Positions 52,496-60,795 of a stretch of DNA of 64,000 bases are shown here, piece by piece (position 1 is the stretch's first letter; every line of letters begins with the position of its first letter). The DNA lies in contig JAISAE010000020.1 of NCBI GenBank assembly GCA_031266875.1, forward strand, positions 22,017 to 86,016, read 5' to 3'. The translations under genes were made by a program, and so were the position numbers. This DNA is from Treponema sp. Lineage in GTDB: Bacteria > Spirochaetota > Spirochaetia > Treponematales > Breznakiellaceae. The notes below the pieces were generated by a model. That model had not been told where the DNA came from. It saw nothing but the letters and a program-made list of their open reading frames with translations, and did not search any database.

Positions 52496-53476
52496 ATGAA
52501 GATATGGCTTTTTGTGTTTATGTTATTATGTTTCGCGGCACGACTCGTAGCTCAGCAAACTGATTTAGATGCGGCTGCAGGGGAACCGCTGTCTTCTTCC
52601 ATGATACTCATCCGGCCATTACTGCCAGACGAAGCGCCGAACCCGCCTGCTTTTATCGGAAGCGCCGAGCCAGAACAGCCGGCCGCCACGCCGTATCAGG
52701 TGCCTCCATCTGTTAGTCCGCTGGTACCTATGCCGGCGACTCCCGCAATCATGCCGATTACTACCACGCCACAAAGCGATGCTGCTCCAAGAACGGTTCG
52801 GACGTTTGTGGGACAGCTTGTTGAGATACCATTTCAGGGAAACGGCTGGGTGTATCTGGGAGAAGCTGAGTCACGCAAAGGCATCAGTTATGATTCAAGG
52901 CGTGTTGAAACAGATGGTCAGCGGATGGTGTTTCGGACTGAAAGCACAGGAACGTATACCCTGCAATTCTATAAACAGGATTTTATACAGGACCGGATCA
53001 TCAATGAGCAGGTGCGCGTAATCGTAAACGAAGCCTCCGAGCGTTCATCCGCCTCATGGACAAGTTCCCAGGACATGAACCTCTCCGCCAACGCTGTGGA
53101 GACAGCCGAAGCCACGCCGCCGCTGGGAACTCCGCCCGCGTCCAGCGAAGTGTCCCCTATCCTGCCAACGCTTGCGGCAGCGACTCTGCCTGAATCAATT
53201 GATTACCTGCAAAAAGCAAGGGAAGCATATACGGCAGGCAAGTTCAGCGACGCCCTTGCCGCCCTTGACCTGTTTCGACAGCGCTATCCCCCAGGCAGCG
53301 ATGAGGCGTGGTTGCTTTACGGCCAGATTCTTGAGGCCGCCAGCGATGTTCGTGATATACGTTCCTCCCTGGATTACTACCGCCGTTTGCTCCGTGAATA
53401 CCCGCAAAGTCCGCTCTGCGCCACTGCCCGTAAACGAATCTCCTACATTGAGCGCTATTTTTTTATCATCCCTTGA
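52496..53476 (+). CDS. Exported TPR-containing protein (YbgF/BamD-like C-terminus)
   Basis: A protein of 326 residues starting at the ATG at 52496. A signal peptide (about 20 residues, ending RLVAQ) leads into a Pro-rich linker (about 40-95), a beta-rich domain (about 100-180; FQGNGWVYLGEAESRKGI) and a C-terminal tetratricopeptide-like region (about 235-320; YLQKAREAYTAGKFSDALAA, then YYRRLLREYPQSP). TPRs of this kind occur in envelope-assembly proteins such as BamD and CpoB/YbgF. The role here is not known beyond periplasmic scaffolding. Confidence 0.8.
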   Translation: MKIWLFVFMLLCFAARLVAQQTDLDAAAGEPLSSSMILIRPLLPDEAPNPPAFIGSAEPEQPAATPYQVPPSVSPLVPMPATPAIMPITTTPQSDAAPRTVRTFVGQLVEIPFQGNGWVYLGEAESRKGISYDSRRVETDGQRMVFRTESTGTYTLQFYKQDFIQDRIINEQVRVIVNEASERSSASWTSSQDMNLSANAVETAEATPPLGTPPASSEVSPILPTLAAATLPESIDYLQKAREAYTAGKFSDALAALDLFRQRYPPGSDEAWLLYGQILEAASDVRDIRSSLDYYRRLLREYPQSPLCATARKRISYIERYFFIIP

Positions 53477-53531
53477 GACAAGGGTCTCCTTTCCTTGCTC
53501 GGCTTTGTGCTTGCTTATTGTACCCGCCTGG

Positions 53532-54320
53532 TCAGCTTGGCACGGTACTATAGCTGACGCGGATTCCTAAGCCGGGTTTGAGAAACGAGAGTGCGTGAGC
53601 GTGGAGACAAAGCACTCCATCTGTATCCACGCCGCCATAGAGCGCGTCATTCAGGATAGGATAGCCGAGCCATGCGAGATGACAGCGTATCTGATGGCGA
53701 AAACCTCGCCGAAGCCGCAGTTTGAACTGGACGCAATCCCCAAGTTCGCGTGTTTCAGCGATTTCGGTCTGATAAGGCCTCCCTCGATCCAGCGCCAGTT
53801 CCTTAACGCTTTTTCCCTTCACTCCGGCCAACGGAAAAACCATAGGCCGCACCGCTTTTCGTCCCGGACCAAAAGGCCGAAACCCGCTTTCAATGACACA
53901 AGACGCGCCGTACAGCGAGGGCGGCTGAGGAAACCCTGGCATCCGGGCGCCCGGCGCACTTAACGCGGTATAGTCCTTGATGAACAGTCCGGCTTCCTGT
54001 TGAGCAGAGAGCGCGTCCAGCGCCTCCTGGGTTCGGGCTATCAGAATCAGTCCCTGTGCTTCATAGTCAAGCCGGTGAAGCACGCCGCCCTCCCACGGAT
54101 GTTTCCCATACACACGCCGCAGCTCCGTGAATTGAGCAGCACACCAGTCAAGCAGACTTGAATCCGGCGCACTGTTCGCCAGACACGCGCCAGCCTTTGT
54201 GTAACCCTGCCCCGCGCAGCGCAGCGGGACAGAGTGAACACGCGGAGGCTTGAATACCACGAGATATGAAGCGTCAACCGCAAGGATATACGGCTCGGTG
54301 TTCTGCTTAAATACAGGCAT
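53532..54320 (-). CDS. RluA family pseudouridine synthase
   Basis: A protein of 262 residues. The catalytic motif GGVLHRLDYEAQGLIL has the essential Asp after HRL; the usual TSG after it is EAQ here. The substrate-binding ending RRGFRHQIRCHLAWLGYPIL and DALYGG is typical of RluA-type enzymes, which convert uridine to pseudouridine in rRNA or tRNA. No S4 domain is present. It lies 39 bp downstream of the Dam-like gene on the same strand and may share its transcript. Confidence 0.9.
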   Translation of the reverse strand: MPVFKQNTEPYILAVDASYLVVFKPPRVHSVPLRCAGQGYTKAGACLANSAPDSSLLDWCAAQFTELRRVYGKHPWEGGVLHRLDYEAQGLILIARTQEALDALSAQQEAGLFIKDYTALSAPGARMPGFPQPPSLYGASCVIESGFRPFGPGRKAVRPMVFPLAGVKGKSVKELALDRGRPYQTEIAETRELGDCVQFKLRLRRGFRHQIRCHLAWLGYPILNDALYGGVDTDGVLCLHAHALSFLKPGLGIRVSYSTVPS

Positions 54321-54359
54321 TGCTCGTTCTGGCTCTCCGAAGATGACGCAGCCAAGCCA

Positions 54360-55211
54360 TCAGTCATTCCAGTTTCTTATCAGCACTTCATGTACAAACC
54401 CGCGTGCCTGTGCATTGGAATTAATCACTCGTTTCGCCTGCACAGGCAGTATCTCATAGCCTTTGTATAAATTACGAATGAACTCCGTATCGGAGTTGCT
54501 TAACAGGCATTTCGCGCCCTGCTTTGTCATGCTGGTAAAAACAGCGCAGAGGCGTTCCTGCTCAGTTTCCCCGAATCCAGCAGCGCTGTATCCGGTAAAG
54601 TGAGTGCTGTCCGGGCTGTGGTAGGGCGGGTCAAAATAGATGAAAGAATGTTTATCCGCGCCCGCGACAGCGCGTTCAAAATCACCATTGATTATGGAAA
54701 CAGCATTGGCATTTAGATACGTACTGATGTGCCGCAGTATGTTTTCTTCGCAGATGCGCGGGTTTTTATAGTTGCCATAGGGAACATTAAACAGTCCCTG
54801 TGAATTCACGCGGTATAAGCCGTTGAAGCATGTTTTATTGAGAAATAGTAAACGCGCCGCCTTTTCAGTATCGCTCAGTCCCTCAAAGGCTCGCGGCTCC
54901 CGATCCAGATTTCGCGTCTGATAAAAATAGTCTTTGGTATTCTTATGTTGATAATCACGTAATAATGGTATAAGGGCTTCGACGTGTTCTTTTATAACCA
55001 TATAGGTCATTATCAGTTGGGTATTAGAATCGTTTACTACCGCTTTCTTTGGCTGTAATTCAAAGAAAACCGCGCCAGCTCCGACGAACGGCTCATAATA
55101 GGTATAAGTATGTATATCCACAGGCAGACATTTCTTTATTACCGGCAGTAATTGTCTTTTACCGCCCGCCCATTTCAAAAACGGTTTTATAAGGGAACTC
55201 TTTTTAACCAT
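54360..55211 (-). CDS. dam: Adenine-specific DNA methyltransferase, Dam/DpnM (D12) class
   Basis: A protein of 283 residues, the usual size. The SAM-binding motif is FLKWAGGKRQLLP at the N-terminus with YYEPFVGAGAVFF; the catalytic motif is DPPY (FIYFDPPYHSP). D12 enzymes mostly methylate N6-adenine in GATC. No restriction gene is next to it, so it may be an orphan regulator or repair-guiding methylase. It looks more AT-rich than its neighbours, which could mean transfer. The array at 25.0-25.9 kb is very rich in GATC. Confidence 0.9.
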   Translation of the reverse strand: MVKKSSLIKPFLKWAGGKRQLLPVIKKCLPVDIHTYTYYEPFVGAGAVFFELQPKKAVVNDSNTQLIMTYMVIKEHVEALIPLLRDYQHKNTKDYFYQTRNLDREPRAFEGLSDTEKAARLLFLNKTCFNGLYRVNSQGLFNVPYGNYKNPRICEENILRHISTYLNANAVSIINGDFERAVAGADKHSFIYFDPPYHSPDSTHFTGYSAAGFGETEQERLCAVFTSMTKQGAKCLLSNSDTEFIRNLYKGYEILPVQAKRVINSNAQARGFVHEVLIRNWND

Positions 55212-55343
55212 GACATAATGTTATACAGCACTTGAAGCCGTATCAAGACATTCCGCTAGACATCTCTAACGCGCACAGTTGAGATTATGGCGCGAAACTC
55301 AAGTGGATATTGCAAACCTTGAACTATGGAGAGATCATTACCT

Positions 55344-56816
55344 ATGGAAAAGAAATATATCATGGCCCTTGACCAGGGAACCACAAGTTCACGGGCGGTA
55401 CTCTTTGATCGCCAGCAGCGGATTCTGGGCGTTGAACAGAAAGAGTTTACTCAGTTTTACCCGCAGGAGGCTTGGGTCGAGCATGACCCAATGGAAATCT
55501 ACTCATCCCAGTACGCGGTAATGATGGAACTGCTGACGCGGCTTGATATACGCGCCGAAGAAATCGCCGCCATTGGCATTGCTAATCAGCGGGAAACCAC
55601 CGTTATGTGGGACGCGCACAGCGGCAGACCCATCTACAACGCGATTGTGTGGCAGTGCCGCCGCACATCGCCGCTGGTAGACGCGCTGGTGAGCGAAGGC
55701 TTGGGCGACTATATCAAAAAAACGAGCGGCCTAGTGCCGGACGCCTACTTCTCCGCGACTAAAATCAAGTGGATACTCGACCACGTTGAGGGAGCGCGGG
55801 AAAAGGCGCGGCACGGAGAAGTCCTCTTTGGCACGGTGGATACTTGGCTTATCTGGAAACTCACCGGCGCACACGTTACCGACTACACCAACGCCAGCCG
55901 AACCATGCTGTTTAACATTCATACGCTTGACTGGGACGATACCCTGCTTGCCGCGCTGGACATTCCTCGCGCCGTACTGCCGGAGCTTATACCCTCAAGC
56001 CACGTCTGCGGCACCGTGAACATTCAGGGAACTGAGGTCCCGCTTGCGGCTGCGGTTGGGGATCAGCAGGCCGCGCTTTTCGGCCAGTGCTGTTTCAACA
56101 AGGGCGAGGCGAAAAACACCTATGGAACCGGCTGCTTTCTGCTGATGAACACCGGCAGCGAGGCGCTTGAGAGCAAAAACGGCCTCCTCACCACCATCGC
56201 CGCTGGGGTAAACAACAAGGTACAGTACGTTCTTGAGGGCAGTGTCTTTGTAGGCGGAGCCGTGATTCAATGGCTGCGCGACGAACTGCGCTTCATCACC
56301 GAAAGCAGTGACGCCGAGTATTACGCGGGTAAGGTGTCAGACACCGGCGGCGTGTACCTTGTGCCAGCGTTTACCGGACTTGGCGCGCCTTATTGGGACA
56401 TGTATGCGCGTGGCGCGATACTTGGTATCACACGGGGAACGCGGCGCGAACACATCATCCGCGCCGCTGAGGAATCCATTGCGTACCAGAGCCTTGATCT
56501 CCTGCTGGCCATGGAAAAAGACATCGGCCTTTCGCTTAACGACCTCAAGGTGGATGGCGGCGCGAGCCGCGACGCGGTACTCCTACAGTTTCAGGCTGAC
56601 ATTACCGGAGCGCGTATTCATCGCCCTGTGGTGCGGGAAACCACTGCCCTAGGCGCCACGTATCTGGCTGGTCTTGCGACGGGTTTCTGGCAAAGCCTTG
56701 ATGAGCTTCGCGCCGCGTGGCAGTGCGACAAAACCTTTACGCCCGCAATGGATGAGAAACAGCGGACAACACTACTTGCCGGCTGGCATAGGGCTGTTGA
56801 ACGGGTTCAAGGGTAA
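55344..56816 (+). CDS. glpK: Glycerol kinase
   Basis: A protein of 490 residues, the usual length, starting at the ATG at 55344; an in-frame ATG 18 bases upstream is also possible. It makes glycerol-3-phosphate from glycerol and ATP. FGGY signatures: [16 protein letters not shown] at the N-terminus, [20 protein letters not shown], and the C-terminal DGGASRD with NxxLLQFQAD-like segment. No glycerol facilitator or dehydrogenase is adjacent. Confidence 0.96.
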   Translation: MEKKYIMALDQGTTSSRAVLFDRQQRILGVEQKEFTQFYPQEAWVEHDPMEIYSSQYAVMMELLTRLDIRAEEIAAIGIANQRETTVMWDAHSGRPIYNAIVWQCRRTSPLVDALVSEGLGDYIKKTSGLVPDAYFSATKIKWILDHVEGAREKARHGEVLFGTVDTWLIWKLTGAHVTDYTNASRTMLFNIHTLDWDDTLLAALDIPRAVLPELIPSSHVCGTVNIQGTEVPLAAAVGDQQAALFGQCCFNKGEAKNTYGTGCFLLMNTGSEALESKNGLLTTIAAGVNNKVQYVLEGSVFVGGAVIQWLRDELRFITESSDAEYYAGKVSDTGGVYLVPAFTGLGAPYWDMYARGAILGITRGTRREHIIRAAEESIAYQSLDLLLAMEKDIGLSLNDLKVDGGASRDAVLLQFQADITGARIHRPVVRETTALGATYLAGLATGFWQSLDELRAAWQCDKTFTPAMDEKQRTTLLAGWHRAVERVQG

Positions 56817-56824
56817 TAGAAAAA

Positions 56825-56865
56825 ATGTCCACGGATACAAAGCTTACGCGCTATCCGTGGGACAT
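56825..56865. terminator. Bidirectional terminator between glpK and the helicase gene
   Basis: ATGTCC-ACGGATA pairs with TATCCGT-GGGACAT across a 14-base loop, with one bulge. An A-run on the left and a T-rich right side fit termination from both convergent genes. Confidence 0.75.
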
Positions 56866-56869
56866 TATC

Positions 56870-58729
56870 TTAGCGGCGCTCTGGCGTAGCCGGTCGTATA
56901 ACTGGATTCTTTCTGGACTTGCGGGAAAAACTGTATGCGCGTTGAGCAGCGTCTTCTGGAAGAGTGGCAAAGGCGCAGTGTTCCTTCATCTCAATGCCGT
57001 CAACAAGACGACCGGGTATATTGCCCGCCCGTCCAAGCAGTTCCGCCACCTCACGCGCCGAAGCGCCATGCTCGCGTCCCAAGCCTACATAGACCCGCGT
57101 TCCACTGCCCGTTGCCGCAAAGTCCGCGCCGCGATCTATCGCGCCATGCTCAGCGCCATGAACATGGCCGCCGCTGGTTTTCCGGTAGGGCGACGGATGC
57201 TCACGCTCAAAGCCTCGCCGGAAACTGGTATGAACGCCTGCTTTACCACCGGCGCGTCCGCGCCCTTCCTCATGGGGAGGCGTTTCCTGAAACTCCATTA
57301 CCTGCCCATAACGAGAAGGATCAAGGATCTCCCCATAGGCGCGGCTAATGAGCGCCTCCACAGCCCGCTCCGCCCCCAGCTTCTCGATGAGTTCCCGCCT
57401 GACCTGCGCGAGAAACGGCGTTGTCTCCGGTAGGCTCGCCTCCAGCGCGATTTCAGGCATAGGAGGCGGCGATACACTTGAATCAAGATTCATTGCGCTA
57501 TCCGCATCCAGAACCGGTTCTTCAAGCGGGGGAAGCACGGCAACAATTGAGGCCACGATGCGCCGCCTTATCGTCTTCATCACCGACTTAACCTGCGGAA
57601 CTTTCATCCATTGAATAGGGCTTCCCAGTATGCGCTCCATGTTTCGGGAAAGCTGGTTGATGCGAAAGCGTTCCGAAGGAAGGGCGAGGCTGACCGCCTT
57701 ACCGCGCCTACCAGCCCGTCCGGTTCTACCGATCCGGTGTACATAGGTTTCACGGTCATTGGGCAGGTCCCAGTTCACCACATGGGTAAGGCGCTCAATA
57801 TCAAGCCCACGCGCCGCCACGTCCGTAGCAACCAGAATAGTGGTGAGCCGCGAGCGGAAGCGCCGGAGGGTTCGTTCCCTGGCTTCCTGAGACAGATCGC
57901 CATGAATGGCCTCTGCCGCATACCCGCTTTCCACAAGCCGCCGCGCAAGCTCGTCAGTCGTGATCTTGGTGGCGCAGAAGATAAGACCATAGAAATCGTC
58001 CGCCGAGTCAATGATCCGCTTCAGTGCTTCGAGCTTGTCTTCTTTTTTTACAATGAGGTAGTTTTGATCCACAGCGGGTTTCTCATCCTCTGGGGCCGTA
58101 TCTTCCAAAATATCCACAGCGCCCAGATGTTCCCGCACGATCCGCAGAATCGCGTCAGGCATGGTTGCGGAGAAAAGCGCCACGCGGCGCTCAGACTTCA
58201 CAGCCTTGAGAATCGTCTCCACATCTTCGATAAAGCCCATGTCCAGCATTTCATCGGCTTCGTCCAGAATGAACCATTCTATTGAGGAAAGGTCGAGTAT
58301 CTTGCGTTCCATGAGGTCCAAGATGCGCCCAGGCGTTCCCACCACGATTTCAGTACCGCGCTTGAGGTCCATGATCTGGCCACGAATTGACGCGCCGCCA
58401 TAGACCGCTGTAATGCGGGGAAAGGTTTCGGTAGTCAATGACGCAATCTCACGGCATATCTGAAGCGCCAGTTCCCGCGTAGGAGTGAGGATGAGTGCGC
58501 GGGGCGCATGCCCGCCCACAGTGAAGCGCTCCACAAGCGGTATCCCAAACGCGGCAGTCTTGCCGGTGCCGGTTCGGGCTTTTACGATAAGATGCCCCTC
58601 ATCGGCAAGAAGCCGGGGCAGGGCAATAGCTTGAATAGAACTTGGTTCGGTAAAGCCTTTGCGCGTGAGCGCCTCAAGGACATTATTAGATAAACCAAAA
58701 GGGGAAAAAGGATGCATGTCTGTTGTCAT
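56870..58729 (-). CDS. DEAD-box ATP-dependent RNA helicase with DbpA-type RNA-binding domain
   Basis: A protein of about 619 residues from the ATG at 58729 (an ATG at 58747 is also possible; neither has a good ribosome-binding site). Motifs in order: Q motif, ARTGTGKT, PTRELALQ, DEADEMLDMGF, SATMP, ATDVAARGLDIERL, HRIGRTGRAGR. A linker region with Pro/Glu follows, and the last 80 residues (RVYVGLGREHGASAREVAEL) match the DbpA C-terminal RNA-binding domain. Such helicases (DeaD/CsdA, DbpA) help ribosome assembly and cold adaptation. The segment before the last domain is rich in Gly, Arg and His. Confidence 0.92.
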   Translation of the reverse strand: MTTDMHPFSPFGLSNNVLEALTRKGFTEPSSIQAIALPRLLADEGHLIVKARTGTGKTAAFGIPLVERFTVGGHAPRALILTPTRELALQICREIASLTTETFPRITAVYGGASIRGQIMDLKRGTEIVVGTPGRILDLMERKILDLSSIEWFILDEADEMLDMGFIEDVETILKAVKSERRVALFSATMPDAILRIVREHLGAVDILEDTAPEDEKPAVDQNYLIVKKEDKLEALKRIIDSADDFYGLIFCATKITTDELARRLVESGYAAEAIHGDLSQEARERTLRRFRSRLTTILVATDVAARGLDIERLTHVVNWDLPNDRETYVHRIGRTGRAGRRGKAVSLALPSERFRINQLSRNMERILGSPIQWMKVPQVKSVMKTIRRRIVASIVAVLPPLEEPVLDADSAMNLDSSVSPPPMPEIALEASLPETTPFLAQVRRELIEKLGAERAVEALISRAYGEILDPSRYGQVMEFQETPPHEEGRGRAGGKAGVHTSFRRGFEREHPSPYRKTSGGHVHGAEHGAIDRGADFAATGSGTRVYVGLGREHGASAREVAELLGRAGNIPGRLVDGIEMKEHCAFATLPEDAAQRAYSFSRKSRKNPVIRPATPERR

Positions 58730-59263
58730 TACAAGAACAGTACCCATTATTATAAACTATGACAACACACGCGCTGTTTCCCTAGCGCACGGCCATGATA
58801 GCCTCCAATCCCTCAACCCTCTGCTTACCTCTGACACCGCGTAACCTTGCGCAACACACATGCTGTTCATCCACACGCTTACCTAGTTCTTATACCTCTG
58901 ACGCCCGTGTAACCTTGCACACATCACTTTAAGGTAAGCCTCTCACCTATAATAAGTATGACTCTTACCTATAGTAGATAATCCTTTGATATATAGTAGG
59001 TAAGATTCTTATCTATAATAGGTAAGTGTCTTACCTATAGTCGGTATGCGTCTTACCTATTGATGATAAGTTGTTTATCTATAGTAGGTATGTGTCTTAC
59101 CTATGGTAGGTAAGCCTATGAAGTATAGTAGGTAAGAGTCTCACCTATTGATGATAAGAGGCTCATGTTAAGGAGAGGTGTGATGCTGATAAGGTTGGAG
59201 CGTCGAGTTGTCTCTGTTTACCAGAAACGCTGTAAAGCCCCTCGCTTTGGGCAAGGGGGTTTG
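58730..59263. repeat. Array of 10 units of exactly 22 bp, CTTACCTATAGTAGGTAAG type
   Basis: From 58939 to about 59160 ten units recur at exactly 22-bp spacing, counted on the ACCTAT position (58945, 58967, and so on to 59143). The unit is a near-palindrome such as CTTACCTATGGTAGGTAAG, so each could form a hairpin or bind a dimer. The flanks (58750-58938 and 59161-59263) hold no gene that I can support; the right one has a GCCC...GGGC pairing just beyond the MATE gene end. Confidence 0.85.
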
Positions 59264-60643
59264 TCAATGGGTTAAATTCCGCACCCAGCGCTCTTTTTTC
59301 AGGAAATGCCGCGCCACAAAGAGCTTGGCGACATCGCTTATCTTCAAAATGGCGAACATCACAACCGGATCGAGCGGGGTACAGAGCGCCAGTATGAACG
59401 CGCCCGGCACAAATAGCAGGGTGTTCACTGAAACATCAGCCCACATACCCATCGCCGTATCGCCGCCGGCACGGGAAATGGCCCACAGCGAGTTGAGCAA
59501 AGCCCATAACGGCAGGTACAGCAGGATCACCCACACCAGCCCAATGCTGATGCTCCGCGCCGCAAGGGTGAGGTTGCTGAACACCAGCGGGATGAGCAGG
59601 GCAGACGCCACTGCGCCAAGCAGGGCGATAATGACGCCAGCGATAAGCGCGCCAGCCTTGATCCACTCAGCCTTACTCCGCGCCTCGTCAAGCCGTCCCG
59701 CGCCCAGGGAGCCGCCGATGATGACCGCAGTGGCGGTGAAGATACCGCCGAAGAGCAGGAAGAAGATGTTAGCAATGGTCCAGCCCGCTGCCATGCCCGC
59801 GACTACTTCCGCGCCACCGCGTCCATTATACAGCGCGGTCATAATCGTTTCGGAACTGATCCATGAGAGTTCCGATAGGAACATCATGCCGGATTTCGAC
59901 AGAATCTGGCGGATAAGCCGCCTGTCGATAGACAACAGGCGGGTAAAACCAACGAAGAACGCGGTTTTGCTCCGGTGTACATACACCAGAAAGATCGTAA
60001 CTTCAACATAGCGGGCAAAGACGGTCGCTATTGCCGCGCCCGGCACCTCAAGGCGCGGAGCGCCCAGGTTGCCGTAGATAAGGAACCAGTTGCCAATAGT
60101 GTTCACGAGCGTCGCCAGCACTGAAATCACCAGTGGTATCCGGGCTTGGCCTATTTCCCGAAACGCGCTCCCTATGGCTGTAGAAAGCGCCATCGGCAGC
60201 AGCGAGAATGAGTTGATCTGCAGATACGTTACGCCAATGGCGATGATTTCCGCCTGCGCCGCGTTACCCATGGTCATCATGGCAAGCATCCGGTCTGGGA
60301 TGGTCCAGCAGAGGACGAAGTAGACAAGCCCAGCGCCCATAGAGAATAGCGCCTTGAAGCGGTAGGCATTTTTCATGCCGTTGAGGTCATTAGCGCCGCG
60401 AAACTGAGCGAGGTAGATGCCGCCCGCGCCGCAGATTGTGTTCGCCAGCACGATGTAGATGAAGTTGATCTGATTGGCGACATTCACCGCGGCCATGCTG
60501 ATATCGCCAAGTCCCGCGACCATGAAGTTATCAATAAGTGAAACCATGCTCATAACGAGTTGCTGGAGCATGACCGGCAATGCGATACTCAAGGCTTCTT
60601 TATAGAAACCCAAGGGGCCAATCTTTTTTAGAATGTTGTTCAT
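59264..60643 (-). CDS. MATE family multidrug efflux protein
   Basis: A protein of 459 residues with about twelve membrane helices in two six-helix halves. The N-terminal half has LPVMLQQLVMSMVSLIDNFMVAGLG and the loop AQFRGANDLNGMKNAYRFK; the second half repeats this pattern (GGSLGAGRLDEARSKAEW). MATE proteins export drugs or metabolites with a sodium or proton gradient. The substrate is not deducible. It lies downstream of pheT on the same strand with a hairpin between. Confidence 0.92.
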   Translation of the reverse strand: MNNILKKIGPLGFYKEALSIALPVMLQQLVMSMVSLIDNFMVAGLGDISMAAVNVANQINFIYIVLANTICGAGGIYLAQFRGANDLNGMKNAYRFKALFSMGAGLVYFVLCWTIPDRMLAMMTMGNAAQAEIIAIGVTYLQINSFSLLPMALSTAIGSAFREIGQARIPLVISVLATLVNTIGNWFLIYGNLGAPRLEVPGAAIATVFARYVEVTIFLVYVHRSKTAFFVGFTRLLSIDRRLIRQILSKSGMMFLSELSWISSETIMTALYNGRGGAEVVAGMAAGWTIANIFFLLFGGIFTATAVIIGGSLGAGRLDEARSKAEWIKAGALIAGVIIALLGAVASALLIPLVFSNLTLAARSISIGLVWVILLYLPLWALLNSLWAISRAGGDTAMGMWADVSVNTLLFVPGAFILALCTPLDPVVMFAILKISDVAKLFVARHFLKKERWVRNLTH

Positions 60644-60652
60644 ATTTTTGGT

Positions 60653-60688
60653 AAGGCTGTTCCAGCGTTGAAGTTGTGGAACAGCCTT
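60653..60688 (-). terminator. Hairpin between pheT and the MATE gene
   Basis: AAGGCTGTTCCA and TGGAACAGCCTT form a perfect 12-bp stem with a 12-base loop, 108 bp after the pheT stop and only 10 bp before the MATE start codon. No U-run follows on the minus strand, so it may control translation of the pump as well as or instead of terminating. Confidence 0.6.
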
Positions 60689-60795
60689 AGATGTTAAATT
60701 AAGACTATACGGTCAAAACGTCCACCGATAGCGGCGCTATGCGTAACGCGCAAACCCATCCCGCAGCCGCGCATTGCCTATCCGGGGACGTTTCC

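Noticed and set aside
53538..53556. Sigma-54-like sequence TTGGCACGGTACTATAGCT
   Set aside because: The GG and GC doublets are two bases too far apart, and it lies at the end of a convergent gene with no gene starting downstream.
58939..59160. CRISPR array in the 21-22-bp repeat regions
   Set aside because: Units are contiguous with no unique spacers of fixed length, and no cas genes are present.
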